Counted from the first letter of the stretch, positions 1 to 8,217 are shown. The stretch is 61,294 nucleotides of DNA from an uncultured Clostridium sp. (GCA_946565805.1 CAMNWO010000013.1:1-61294); one strand, 5' to 3'. Translations and numbers: made by a program. The notes: generated by a model from the sequence alone, not told the origin.

Positions 1-23
1 AATAATTATTTTATATAAAAAAT

Positions 24-78
24 GAGACATTCAAGACCTGTCCCCACTGTCTCAAGACCTGTCCCTTTTGTCTCAAAA
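24..78. repeat. GAGACA/GGGGACAGG-type repeat, copy 1
   Basis: This copy carries the elements GAGACA, AAGACCTGTCCCC and TGTCTCA, with a second AAGACCTGTCCC...TGTCTC block directly after. It belongs to the family also seen at 4946-5051, 11168-11314 and 57525-57557. It stops two bases before the stop codon of the leftward gene next to it, so it could act in that gene's 3' end. REP-like repeats of this type are often mobilised by Y1 transposases; none is visible here. Confidence 0.75.
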
Positions 79-80
79 GT

Positions 81-1331
81 CTAATCTAGATGATGAAATT
101 TTTTATATAATTCTCTTGCCGTTTTTGGACAATCTACTCCTGCACTGTCTGCATTTTTAACTGGTGCAAATTCTTCTTCTCTTTTAACACGAAGAATTGC
201 CATTTCATCTACTTTTCCAAAAGCATCAAACAAGAATGCTTCAAATTTATAAGCATTTGGTGCATCTGGTACAACTAGTTTTCCTTCTTTGTCTAGATAA
301 CTTGCCTTTTTGTAAGCTATATGATATGGTAACGGATTTGCTCCCATTCTTTCTACTGCATCTACACTAAATAGATTACATAGAAGATGAGATTCTCCAT
401 ATAGTAACTCTCCTTCTTCATCTGTCGCTTCTGCCATTTCATCTGTTATTTCAGAATATTCAATTACATTTGGTTTTCCATTTCTTTTACAAAATACTCC
501 TACTTTTTCATGTGGATCTGCTTTGACTGCTGATTTACAAGCAACTGTTACTTTTTTATCAATGGCAATTCCCATTAAAACAGGATCTACCATCTTTACT
601 AAACAGTTGTCTACTCCTCCTATGAATACCCACTCAGTTCCCATTTGTTTCATTTTTTGAACCATTCCACTTTTTACAAGTGATTCATAAATACCTCCGT
701 GTCCATCTGCTGCTTGTTTGATTAATCCATCTTCTCCAATTAAGATTTTTCCTTCTGTGTCTATCATAGGCAATTCTCCTTGAATAAAGAAGAATATGTT
801 TTTATCTTTTTGATAACCGAAATATTTATTTTTTTCAAAAAATGCAAGAGTTGCTTTGTTGTTTTCTCTACTCGTCATGATAAACCATGGGATAGTAACT
901 CCGTATTTTTTTCCTTCTTCTTTTAAATTATCACATAATAATTCAAATAAAGACTTATGAGAGTCCAACCCAATATCATAGGTTCCTTTTGGTCCATCAT
1001 GCCCTAATCTTGTTCCTTGTCCTCCTGCCATAGTTACTGCTGCTAATTTTCCTTCTTTAATTGCCTTTTTCCCTATGTTCTCATAGTATTTATAATCATC
1101 GCACAATTTGTATTTATCTAAATAATCAATTGGCGTAATTTCATCATTTCCACTCTTTTCTTTCTTTTTAGTATGGTCATATAAACTATTAATTAATTCA
1201 AAGTCTATTACTTGAATTTGTTTTAGTAATTCTTTCTTGTGTGTATCATCTAAAGTTTTATAATGGTTTAATAGATGTTCTTGCCCATATTTTTTTAAAA
1301 TACTTTGCATTTCTTCTACTTTTAAGTCCAT
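81..1331 (-). CDS. UDP-sugar pyrophosphorylase (UDPGP family)
   Basis: This is a nucleotidyltransferase of the eukaryote-like UDPGP family, which makes UDP-GlcNAc/GalNAc or UDP-glucose from UTP and the sugar 1-phosphate in the cytosol. The signature MAGGQGTRLG followed by PKGTYDIGL (roughly residues 100-125) is the UTP-binding loop, and IGGVDNCL lies in the sugar-binding half. About 416 residues fits the bacterial members. Two ATGs lie close together at 1335-1337 and 1329-1331. The AAAGGA Shine-Dalgarno is only 3 nt from the first and 9 nt from the second, so the second is chosen. Sugar specificity cannot be read from the sequence. The gene reads leftward and its stop abuts a GAGACA repeat. 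Confidence 0.9.
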   Translation of the reverse strand: MDLKVEEMQSILKKYGQEHLLNHYKTLDDTHKKELLKQIQVIDFELINSLYDHTKKKEKSGNDEITPIDYLDKYKLCDDYKYYENIGKKAIKEGKLAAVTMAGGQGTRLGHDGPKGTYDIGLDSHKSLFELLCDNLKEEGKKYGVTIPWFIMTSRENNKATLAFFEKNKYFGYQKDKNIFFFIQGELPMIDTEGKILIGEDGLIKQAADGHGGIYESLVKSGMVQKMKQMGTEWVFIGGVDNCLVKMVDPVLMGIAIDKKVTVACKSAVKADPHEKVGVFCKRNGKPNVIEYSEITDEMAEATDEEGELLYGESHLLCNLFSVDAVERMGANPLPYHIAYKKASYLDKEGKLVVPDAPNAYKFEAFLFDAFGKVDEMAILRVKREEEFAPVKNADSAGVDCPKTARELYKKFHHLD

Positions 1332-1424
1332 TGCCATCTTTCCTTTCTTGCTCTATCTTATCCTATTTTATTTTCATTCTTTTACTATTTATACACTATT
1401 TTAAAAAAATTAGCAACTATTTTC

Positions 1425-1901
1425 CTATATTTTCTCGATTTCTTTTTCTCCACTGGTTCCTAATACTTTTTGATATTGGTCCATTACATTATCTAATCTA
1501 TCTCCTATTTCTTCTATTTCATAACAATCTATGATTTTAACATGCTTTTCTTCTGGTATCCATTTTTCTATATTTTGATTAACATTATGAATATAGTTTT
1601 CTTTTCCTTTAATAAAGATTACCATATCTTTTTCTTTATCTGCTTTTGCTTTGATTTCTTTAAATTTTTCTAAGTCATTACTTTTCCAATTTAATTTTAA
1701 TATTTCTTCTTTTTTATCTTCTTTAAAATTTATTTTTGTTAAAAATGTTTTCATGGTTTCTTCTAAATCGTTTTCTGTTAAAATAACAACTTCACTTTCT
1801 TTTTCCATTTTATTTTTAATGTAAGGTAAGCTTATCATTTCAAAGTGATAATCACTTGCATAAAATGCACATATTTTTTCTTTTGTATTCTTTCTATTCA
1901 T
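1425..1901 (-). CDS. Hypothetical protein, about 158 aa
   Basis: I do not recognise this protein. It is soluble and strongly charged, with many Lys and Glu and no membrane segment or signal peptide. It starts MNRKNTKEKICAFYASD and has an alternating hydrophobic and charged pattern (MVIFIKGKENYIHNV) compatible with an alpha/beta fold. A GGGAG ribosome site sits 9 nt before the ATG at 1899-1901; the longer in-frame start at 1928 has no comparable site. It is upstream of, and co-directional with, the UDP-sugar pyrophosphorylase, about 90 bp away, so the two may be co-transcribed. Confidence 0.7.
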   Translation of the reverse strand: MNRKNTKEKICAFYASDYHFEMISLPYIKNKMEKESEVVILTENDLEETMKTFLTKINFKEDKKEEILKLNWKSNDLEKFKEIKAKADKEKDMVIFIKGKENYIHNVNQNIEKWIPEEKHVKIIDCYEIEEIGDRLDNVMDQYQKVLGTSGEKEIEKI

Positions 1902-2053
1902 TTCTAAATTCTCCCTTCCAATCTTCAAACTCTTACGGAAAGTTTATTTTTTTGAGCACTGGTAAATTTTACCATTTCTTTACAAATATGTCAATATTAT
2001 TTCAAATAAAATTTTCCTACATTTTTCGACATTTCAATTTTTCTCCTATTTTA

Positions 2054-2082
2054 GTATAAAATTTTCTAAATTGTTAATAATT
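2054..2082 (+). promoter_or_regulatory. Possible forespore sigma (F/G) promoter of spoIIR
   Basis: GTATA at 2054-2058 and GTTAATAATT starting at 2073 are separated by 14 nt. They loosely fit the GYATA and G..A.AAT elements of sigma-F/G promoters. spoIIR is a classic sigma-F target in Bacillus and Clostridium, which motivates the call; the -10 match is imperfect. Confidence 0.35.
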
Positions 2083-2104
2083 AATAGTAAAAGGAGGAAA
2101 ACAT

Positions 2105-2746
2105 ATGAAAAAAAATTTAAAAATGGTAATTATTTTGAGCCTTTTATTATTTCTATATACATCCATTTGTGCTATTTCTTATGCACAAAATATATCAACT
2201 GATATCGCTAACAGCGTTTTTCGTTTACACGTCTTAGCTAATAGTGATAAAGAAGAAGACCAAAATTTAAAATATAAAGTACGTGACAATTTATTAAACT
2301 ATATGAATTCAATTTGTAAAGATACGAAATCAAAAGAAGAAGCTATCTCTATTGTCGAAAAAAATAAAACTACTTTTGAACAAATTGCTAGGGATACAAT
2401 AAAAGAAGAAGGTTATTCTTATTCTGTAAAAATTAATATTGGCAATTTTGAATTTCCTACTAAAACTTATGGTGATATTTCATTACCTGCTGGCTATTAT
2501 GATGCTCTTAGAGTTGAAATTGGGGAAGCCAAAGGCCAAAACTGGTGGTGTGTTATGTTTCCGCCCTTATGTTTTGTAGATATTTCTTCTGGTGTAGTTC
2601 CAGAAGATTCTAAAGAATTGATGGAAGAAAATTTGTCAGAGGAAGAATTTGCACTTATTTCTAATCAATCTGAAAATGAAATTCAATTTAAATTTAAATT
2701 ATTAGAATTTTTTGCAAATACTGGTTTAATTACAGCAAAAAAATAG
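2105..2746 (+). CDS. spoIIR: Stage II sporulation protein R
   Basis: SpoIIR is the forespore-secreted signal that triggers SpoIIGA to process pro-sigma-E in the mother cell. The N-terminus is a signal or anchor segment (residues 5-25, ending near SYAQN). It is followed by the family hallmark FRLHVLANSDKEEDQNLKYK, then KVRD. The central part has the expected LPAGYYDALRVEIGEAKGQNWW stretch and a CVMFPPLCF block. At 213 aa it matches the family. AAGGAGG lies 7 nt before the ATG. It is monocistronic between a sporulation-type promoter and a hairpin terminator. Its presence shows an organism with a sporulation programme. Confidence 0.95.
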   Translation: MKKNLKMVIILSLLLFLYTSICAISYAQNISTDIANSVFRLHVLANSDKEEDQNLKYKVRDNLLNYMNSICKDTKSKEEAISIVEKNKTTFEQIARDTIKEEGYSYSVKINIGNFEFPTKTYGDISLPAGYYDALRVEIGEAKGQNWWCVMFPPLCFVDISSGVVPEDSKELMEENLSEEEFALISNQSENEIQFKFKLLEFFANTGLITAKK

Positions 2747-2754
2747 TACAAGTA

Positions 2755-2783
2755 TTGCATTCGTATCTAGTTTGTGATATATT
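2755..2783 (+). promoter_or_regulatory. Sigma-A promoter, probably for murA
   Basis: TTGCAT (2755-2760), 17-nt spacer, TATATT (2778-2783), preceded by TGTGA, so it also has an extended -10 TG. The expected start near 2790 lies just before the hairpin at 2796-2820. Confidence 0.6.
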
Positions 2784-2795
2784 CTAAAATGTAAT

Positions 2796-2826
2796 AGAGT
2801 GTTATCTTTTAATACACTCTTTTTTT
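2796..2826 (+). terminator. Hairpin plus T-run after spoIIR, inside the murA leader
   Basis: AGAGTGT (2796-2802) pairs with ACACTCT (2814-2820) and is followed by six T. It is a good intrinsic terminator for spoIIR. It lies downstream of the putative murA promoter, so it may also attenuate murA. Confidence 0.7.
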
Positions 2827-2857
2827 ATGCAAACAACAAATATTGGGGGTTATTTAA

Positions 2858-4117
2858 TTGGAAAAATTAATCGTAAAAGGTCCAACACCTTTAAAAGGTG
2901 AAGTAACAATTAGTGGTGCCAAAAATGCTGCTGTAGCTATTTTACCTGCTGCACTTTTAGTTGATGGTACTTGCACTATTGAAAATTTACCAAATATAAG
3001 TGATATTAAAATATCTTGTGAAATATTAGAGAAATTAGGTGCTAAAATAACTTGGAATACACCAAATAGCATCACAATAGATACATCAAATTTAACAACT
3101 ACCAAAGCTCCTCTTGATTTAACAAGTAAATTTAGAGCATCTTACTATATTATTGGTGCCATGCTTGGTAGAAAAGGAGAAATTGAAGTTGGTATGCCAG
3201 GTGGTTGCAAATTAGGAGCTAGACCAATTGATCAACATATCAAAGGATTTGAAAGATTAGGTGCTAATGTAACTGTTGAGAAAGGTACCATTTATGCAAA
3301 AGGCAAAAAATTAACAGGATGTCCTATTTATATGGATATTGTGTCTGTTGGTGCTACCATTAATGTTATGCTAGCTTCTGTTTTAGCAAAAGGTACAACA
3401 ATTATTGATAACGCTGCCAAAGAACCTCACATCGTAGATGTTGCAAACTTTTTAAATACAATGGGCGCTGATATTAGAGGAGCTGGAACAGATGTTATAA
3501 AAATTAATGGTGTAGAAAAATTGCATGGAGATGCAACTTACTCTGTTGTTCCAGACCAAATCGAAGCAGGTACTTTTATGCTAGCTGCAGTTGCTACAAA
3601 AGGTGATTTAGTTATTAAAAATTGTATTACTAAGCATTTAGAATCTATCACTGCTAAAATTATTGAAGTAGGTGGAAATGTAGAAGATAATATTGATAGC
3701 ATTCGCGTTTGGTGTAATAAAAGACCAACAAAAGCTACTATCAAAACACTTCCTTATCCTGGATTTCCTACTGATTTACAGCCACAAATGGGTGTTGTAT
3801 TATCTTTGGCAAATGGAAATAGCATGATACATGAAAGCATTTGGGATTCTAGATTTCAATATACAGAAGAGTTAAATCGAATGGGTGCTAAAATTAATGC
3901 ACAAGGAAAATCTGCTTTTTTTGAAGGTGTTAAAAAACTAACTGGCGCTCCTGTTTATTCTTCTGATTTAAGAGCTGGTGCTGCTCTTGTTATTGCTGGA
4001 ATAGCTGCTGAAGGTACTACGGAAATTTATAACTTAGAACATATTGATAGAGGCTATGAAAACATTGAAGAAAAATTTAGAAGTATTGGTGCTAAAATTG
4101 AAAGAGTAACAGAATAA
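2858..4117 (+). CDS. murA: UDP-GlcNAc 1-carboxyvinyltransferase
   Basis: MurA catalyses the first committed step of peptidoglycan synthesis, transferring enolpyruvate from PEP to UDP-GlcNAc in the cytosol. Sequence support includes SGAKNAAVAILPAALL (residues 19-34), the catalytic-loop cysteine Cys117 in MPGGCKLGARPID, PGFPTDLQPQ and DLRAGAALVIAG near the C-terminus. At 419 aa it has family length. The start is TTG at 2858-2860, set by TTGGGGGT about 8 nt upstream; no ATG is available at the conserved N-terminus. Cys117 predicts fosfomycin sensitivity, since Asp at this site gives resistance. It stands apart from cell-wall operons and precedes walJ by 40 bp. Confidence 0.96.
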   Translation: MEKLIVKGPTPLKGEVTISGAKNAAVAILPAALLVDGTCTIENLPNISDIKISCEILEKLGAKITWNTPNSITIDTSNLTTTKAPLDLTSKFRASYYIIGAMLGRKGEIEVGMPGGCKLGARPIDQHIKGFERLGANVTVEKGTIYAKGKKLTGCPIYMDIVSVGATINVMLASVLAKGTTIIDNAAKEPHIVDVANFLNTMGADIRGAGTDVIKINGVEKLHGDATYSVVPDQIEAGTFMLAAVATKGDLVIKNCITKHLESITAKIIEVGGNVEDNIDSIRVWCNKRPTKATIKTLPYPGFPTDLQPQMGVVLSLANGNSMIHESIWDSRFQYTEELNRMGAKINAQGKSAFFEGVKKLTGAPVYSSDLRAGAALVIAGIAAEGTTEIYNLEHIDRGYENIEEKFRSIGAKIERVTE

Positions 4118-4157
4118 TTATATTAAAAATAATAGGATAAAGGAAATACAAATCGTC

Positions 4158-4949
4158 ATGTTTAATTTTTGTAGTTTATATAGTGGAAGTAGTGGTAATA
4201 GTTTATTCGTAGAAACAGAAAATACAAAGCTTTTAATTGATGCTGGTGTAAGTAGTAGAAAAATTGAAAATGCCTTATTAGATATGAATATAGAACCATC
4301 CTCTTTGGATGGTATTCTAATTACCCATGAACATTCTGACCATGTACAAGGCTTAGGAACTTTTTCTAAAAAATTTGATTTACCCGTATTTGTCAATCAA
4401 GAAACTTTGGACGCTATGCCGAAACAAAGAGATAAAATCAATGGAAATAATATAAAAACTTTTAAAGTATCTGACAAATTTTCAATTAAAGATTTAGATA
4501 TTAAACCTTTTTCAATTCCCCACGACGCTATTAACCCTTGCGGATTTAATATTTGGAAAGATGATAAGAAAATCAGTATTGCTACTGATATTGGCCACAT
4601 GACAAATGATATTTTAAAAAGTTTAGAAGAAAGTTTATTTGTTATGCTAGAATCCAATTATGACCCAGAAGTTTTACGTTGTTCTTCTTATCCTTTTCCT
4701 TTAAAGTCAAGAATTGCTGGACCTACTGGACATTTATCAAACGAAATGGCTGGGAAAACAATTTCCTATTTGTTACAATCTGGTCTAAAAAATGCTATGT
4801 TAGGCCATTTGAGTAAAGAAAGTAATTTCCCAGAACTTGCTTATCAAACCGTTATGGATGAATTAATTGGCAATTCTTCTTTTACTGCTAATTCTATTGG
4901 TTTAAATGTAGCAAGTAGAGATTGTTCTAGTAAATTAATTACAATTTGA
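4158..4949 (+). CDS. walJ: WalJ/YycJ metallo-beta-lactamase-fold hydrolase
   Basis: This is a member of the YycJ/WalJ family of MBL-fold metallohydrolases, linked in Bacillus to the WalRK locus and to coordination of cell division with replication. It opens FCSLYSGSSGNS, typical of the family, and has the metal-binding HEHSDHVQG motif near residue 57, later histidines (IPHDAINP, DIGHMT) and the C-terminal GHLSKE. Length 263 aa fits. It sits 40 bp behind murA and ahead of rlmH; the yycJ-rlmH neighbourhood near oriC is common. Its TGA stop lies within the start of the inverted repeat at 4946, so the repeat supplies the last bases of the gene. Confidence 0.9.
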   Translation: MFNFCSLYSGSSGNSLFVETENTKLLIDAGVSSRKIENALLDMNIEPSSLDGILITHEHSDHVQGLGTFSKKFDLPVFVNQETLDAMPKQRDKINGNNIKTFKVSDKFSIKDLDIKPFSIPHDAINPCGFNIWKDDKKISIATDIGHMTNDILKSLEESLFVMLESNYDPEVLRCSSYPFPLKSRIAGPTGHLSNEMAGKTISYLLQSGLKNAMLGHLSKESNFPELAYQTVMDELIGNSSFTANSIGLNVASRDCSSKLITI

Positions 4950-5051
4950 GACAAAGGGGACAGGTCTTAACTGTCTCATTTTTTCTCAAATGAAATAAAT
5001 TCTATTAAAATATAAAAATGAGACAGTTAAGACCTGTCCCCTTTGTCTCAA
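4946..5051. repeat. GAGACA/GGGGACAGG inverted repeat, copy 2
   Basis: Two arms of about 37 bp (4946-4982 and 5015-5051) are perfect reverse complements around a 32-nt AT-rich loop. The left arm overlaps the walJ stop codon and the right arm ends against the AAGGAGG of rlmH. RNA read in either direction would fold into a long hairpin. This is the same repeat unit as the copies at 24, 11168 and 57525. Confidence 0.9.
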
Positions 5052-5063
5052 AAGGAGGAAAAA

Positions 5064-5543
5064 ATGTTAACAATTCAAATTATTTGTGTGGGAAAATTAA
5101 AAGAAACTTATTTAAAATCAGCTATTGATGAATATAGTAAAAGATTATCTCGCTATTGTAAATTGGATATTTTAGAGTTACCAGATGAAAAAATACCAGA
5201 TAAATTAAATGGTACTTTATCGGATGATATTAAGTCTAAAGAATGTAATAATATACTTCGCCATATAAAAAAGGATGCTTATGTAATTGCTTTAGATTTG
5301 AAAGGAAAACAATTCTCTTCTGAAGAATTTTCTTCTCAAATTGAAAAGATCTCTATGACTTCTAGCTCAATCACTTTTATTATTGGTGGCTCTTTGGGAT
5401 TGACTAATGAATTATTAGCTAACTGTCATGAAAAAGTTTGCTTTTCTAAGATGACTTTTCCACATCAATTAATTCGTGTTTTTCTTCTGGAACAAATTTT
5501 TAGAGCTTTTAAAATCTCAAATGGAGAAACTTATCACCGATAG
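5064..5543 (+). CDS. rlmH: 23S rRNA pseudouridine1915 N3-methyltransferase
   Basis: RlmH is a SPOUT methyltransferase that methylates the pseudouridine at position 1915 of 23S rRNA on assembled 70S ribosomes, using SAM. Diagnostic parts are ICVGKLKE at the start, VIALDLKGKQ, the SAM-knot FIIGGSLGL and the invariant C-terminal tail ISNGETYHR. At 159 aa it is of family length. The ATG at 5064 follows AAGGAGG by 6 nt; an in-frame TTG upstream at 5043 lies inside the repeat and is not used. The long hairpin at 4946-5051 ends immediately before the ribosome site and could affect initiation. The stop is 3 bp from the convergent Rpn gene, with no room for a separate terminator. Confidence 0.96.
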   Translation: MLTIQIICVGKLKETYLKSAIDEYSKRLSRYCKLDILELPDEKIPDKLNGTLSDDIKSKECNNILRHIKKDAYVIALDLKGKQFSSEEFSSQIEKISMTSSSITFIIGGSLGLTNELLANCHEKVCFSKMTFPHQLIRVFLLEQIFRAFKISNGETYHR

Positions 5544-5545
5544 TT

Positions 5546-6598
5546 TTATACACATTTTTCTAGTTTCTCTATTTCTTCTTTGCTTAATCCAGTAATTTCC
5601 TCTATATCTTGAATTTGCATTTTCTTTTGTAGCATTTTTTGAGCTGTTTTTATAATTGTCTCTGTGATCCCCTCTTTTTTCCCCTCTCTTTTGCCTTCCT
5701 TTTTGCCTTTTTCTCGTCCTACTTTTTCTCTTTTTTCTCCTTCTATTTCTAAATCTAACAACATTTTAGTTAATGGGCTCATACCAAATCTCTCCTTTTC
5801 ATTTAATTTTTCAATTATTATATCACTGTTTTCTTTTCCTATGCGAGGTGCTAAAATTTTTTCAATGATTTCTATTAATATTTTTTTATCTTCTTTATTT
5901 TGTATTATTTTCGTAATCTCATTTATCTTTTCGACTAATTCTTCTATACTTTTGCATTTTTCTAATATCATCATACTTGAAAATAAGGTTCCTATTTCTA
6001 ATAATTTTTCAAATGTATAATCTTGTACCGTTATTAGGTTATACCACAAATTAATTTTATATTTTTGGTATTTTTGTGATTGATATTGCTTTTGACTAAA
6101 TTTCGTCTGTGCATTCCATTTTTGAAAACCTGTATAAATTACAATTGGAACTACAACTGGATAAATTCCATGCCCTTTTTCTTTTCTCATAATTTCTTGT
6201 ACATAACTTCCTATTCTTTCAATCATTTCTTTATGAATGGTACTTTGATGTTCTATTAAAAAATATACTGGTTCACTTTTTAGCTTATAAATGATATCTG
6301 CATATTTACCTTTATACTGTTTCGTGATAAATTCTGCTGAACATTGAACCAATTCTTCCTCTTTTATGCTATCCGTTAGCTCTAAAAATTGATTTAAAAA
6401 ATTGGCCATTTCCCTTTTTCTACCCAAGATGACCTTAAATATCTTGTCATGTTTTTTATCAATTTCTTTTAGTTTTTCTCTCCTATACTTTGTATCCTTT
6501 TGCTCTTCTAAATGATATTCCTCTCCTTCTTCCTGTAATAATTCAATGATGTTGCCGTCTAAATATTTCAAGTAAGTTTTTCTTGTTATAAATTTCAA
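5546..6598 (-). CDS. Rpn-family PD-(D/E)XK nuclease / putative transposase
   Basis: This is a recombination-promoting nuclease (Rpn/YhgA-like) of the PD-(D/E)XK superfamily. The nuclease core has YADIIYKL...VYFLIEHQST (roughly residues 100-120), where D and E-x-Q form the metal site, followed by the usual YPVVVPIVIYTG segment. The C-terminus has a charged tail of EGKKEG-type repeats and a short helical domain ending GLSKEEIEKL, as in many clostridial members. The start is TTG at 6596-6598 with AAGGAGGAG 7-8 nt upstream. Such genes occur as multicopy, horizontally moving units; the flanking gap at 6599-7093 holds terminal-inverted-repeat-like structures. The native role is uncertain. Confidence 0.85.
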   Translation of the reverse strand: MKFITRKTYLKYLDGNIIELLQEEGEEYHLEEQKDTKYRREKLKEIDKKHDKIFKVILGRKREMANFLNQFLELTDSIKEEELVQCSAEFITKQYKGKYADIIYKLKSEPVYFLIEHQSTIHKEMIERIGSYVQEIMRKEKGHGIYPVVVPIVIYTGFQKWNAQTKFSQKQYQSQKYQKYKINLWYNLITVQDYTFEKLLEIGTLFSSMMILEKCKSIEELVEKINEITKIIQNKEDKKILIEIIEKILAPRIGKENSDIIIEKLNEKERFGMSPLTKMLLDLEIEGEKREKVGREKGKKEGKREGKKEGITETIIKTAQKMLQKKMQIQDIEEITGLSKEEIEKLEKCV

Positions 6599-6719
6599 TG
6601 TATCTCCTCCTTATATAATAATCTATTTTAATTTTGATGTCAATTTTTATTTTATAGTAAAATCAAGGTTTCTCTTTTATTTTTAACAAGTTTCACCTTT
6701 TTTCTTTCTTTTATATTAA

Positions 6720-6832
6720 TTTTGTAGAGAAAATACAAAAGATAAAAATACAACATTCCTATTTAAGGGGCTTAAACAAAATAATTTTACGGATTTATAG
6801 CAGTTTTATGGGGGAATATTTTCTCTACAAAA
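6720..6832. repeat. MITE-like element with 16-bp inverted ends
   Basis: TTTTGTAGAGAAAATA at 6720-6735 is the exact reverse complement of 6817-6832. The 81-bp interior is AT-rich with a short G run (AGGGG, GGGGG) at each side. The size and ends resemble a miniature inverted-repeat element; no target-site duplication is obvious. Confidence 0.5.
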
Positions 6833-6935
6833 ATAAAAACGATTAAATTAGTTTGAAATCTTTTTTTGAATTTCTTTACTGAATTGATAAATTATAATTT
6901 TTCTGACAATGAAAAATATTGATATAAATAATAAA

Positions 6936-6993
6936 GTTTTTGTTAACATGGAAGAAATTATACTTTAATTTCTTCCATTTGTCAACAAAAACT
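6936..6993. repeat. Long near-perfect hairpin
   Basis: Left arm 6936-6960 and right arm 6966-6992 pair through GTTTTTGTT, TGGAAGAAATTA and complements, with only small bulges and a 5-nt loop. It lies downstream of spmB on the minus strand and could end spmB transcription. Confidence 0.7.
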
Positions 6994-6999
6994 TTTCGA

Positions 7000-7038
7000 C
7001 ATAATTCTACAACTCTTTATGCCTGAATTATGTTTTTT
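7000..7038 (+). terminator. Terminator-like hairpin on plus strand
   Basis: CATAATTC (7000-7007) pairs with GAATTATG (7025-7032) and is followed by six T on the plus strand. No plus-strand gene precedes it. Confidence 0.4.
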
Positions 7039-7093
7039 CGTTACTGTCGCCTTTATTAAGCATTATATACAAAACTTATTATCTTTTGTTTTC

Positions 7094-7621
7094 TTATTTT
7101 ATAAATTGACAAACAACAACACTCATCACTATTCCTACAACATCAGCCACTAGACAAGCCAACAAAACAAATCTCGTTTTCTTTATTTTCACACAACTCG
7201 TATAAACAGCAATGGTATATAAGGTAGTTTCTGTAGATCCCATTATAGTAGAAGCAATTACTCCAATCATACTATCTACACCATAATTTTTCATAATATC
7301 TGTTGCTACTGCAATCGAACCGCTTCCTGAAATTGGTCTTAACATAGCAAGTGGCATAATTTCACTAGGAAAATGGATAACATTTAAAAGAGGAGTAATA
7401 AAACGAATGATAATATCTAAAATTCCAGAACTCCTTAAAGAACCAATAGCTACAAAAAGACCTACCAAGGTAGGCAAAATAGAAAAAACAATCTCTATCC
7501 CTTCTTTCGCCCCTTCTAGAAAGTCATCAAAAACCTTATTTTTTTCAATGAAACCATAAGTTACAATCCCTAAAATAATTAGTGGCATAGCTAAACTTGA
7601 TAAAAAATTAACAAATTGCAT
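7094..7621 (-). CDS. spmB: Spore maturation protein B
   Basis: SpmB is an integral membrane protein of the nucleoside-recognition (Gate) fold. With SpmA it is required for spore core dehydration and heat resistance in Bacillus and Clostridium. It has several membrane segments and the conserved PISGSGSIAVATDIMKNYG (near residues 95-115) and STIMGSTETTLYTIAVY blocks. At 175 aa it has family length. The ATG at 7619-7621 is preceded by a G-rich ribosome site placed immediately after the recoded stop of spmA (7631-7633), so the two genes form one operon in the usual spmA-spmB order. Confidence 0.93.
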   Translation of the reverse strand: MQFVNFLSSLAMPLIILGIVTYGFIEKNKVFDDFLEGAKEGIEIVFSILPTLVGLFVAIGSLRSSGILDIIIRFITPLLNVIHFPSEIMPLAMLRPISGSGSIAVATDIMKNYGVDSMIGVIASTIMGSTETTLYTIAVYTSCVKIKKTRFVLLACLVADVVGIVMSVVVCQFIK

Positions 7622-7630
7622 ATTTCCCCC

Positions 7631-8217
7631 CTACTTCTTTTGGTTACATCGAATTAATAATTTAGCTACTAAAATCCCGCATAATTGCTGCACATATTGT
7701 AGCAACCCATACAGGAAACACAATTGCTGTTGGATTACTAGAACCTAGTGAATTTCTAATAGCAATTACGGTTGTTGGTATAATTTGAATCGATGCTGTA
7801 TTTAAAACAATAAACATAAACATAGAATTACTTAATGTATCTTTTTCAAGATTTTCTTTTTGCATCGATTTCATAGCTTTTAATCCTAATGGAGTTGCAG
7901 CATTTCCTAAACCTAAGATATTAGCAATCATATTCATCGAAATTTCTTGCTGAACTTGTTTATTTTTTTTCATTTCGGGAAATAATAACTTTATAATAGG
8001 ATTTAATAAATTTGTCAACTTGCTTATTATACTTGTTTTGCTAGCTACTTGCATAATTCCATTCCATAAACATATCGTTCCGAAGTAATTCAATCGATAG
8101 TTTAATCGCATCATTTGTGCTTGCAAAAATACTGCTATTGAGCTGTTCTAAGTTTCCAGAAAAAATAGCATAAGAAAAAGATATTAGGATAAAAATAGGC
8201 CATATTGTGTTTAACAT
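7631..8217 (-). CDS. spmA: Spore maturation protein A, split by two CGG +1 shifts
   Basis: SpmA partners SpmB in spore dehydration. Three pieces in two successive +1 frames make one SpmA: MLNTIWPIFILISF...LSIELL, then GTICLWNGIMQVAS...AAIM, then GILVAKLLIRCNQKK. Both joins are at an in-frame CGG (8080-8082, CTT CGG A; 7677-7679, ATG CGG G). Skipping the C restores LG and MG, which fit SpmA homologs. The recoded product is 194 aa, close to Bacillus SpmA (about 196), and its stop at 7631-7633 leaves exactly room for the spmB ribosome site; the unshifted end at 7662 does not. The ATG at 8217 has TAGGTGAT upstream. It is either a recoded functional gene or a pseudogene with two identical lesions. 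Confidence 0.85.

Larger units (their letters stand above)
6599..7093. other. 495-bp gene-free gap with inverted repeats
   Basis: There is no credible ORF on either strand. It contains a pair of 16-bp perfect inverted repeats 113 bp end to end (6720-6832), a long hairpin (about 6936-6993) and a terminator-like hairpin with T6 on the plus strand (7000-7038). The plus-strand terminator has no annotated gene upstream. Confidence 0.7.

Noticed and set aside
7662..8126. Calling spmA, patatin, TrbL-like, PrgK-like and mnmE plain pseudogenes
   Set aside because: All breaks share one signature (zero-frame CGG, +1 continuation at GGN) and the rest of each frame is intact and of family length. Random decay does not explain that. 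Sequencing error remains open and is stated in the finding.
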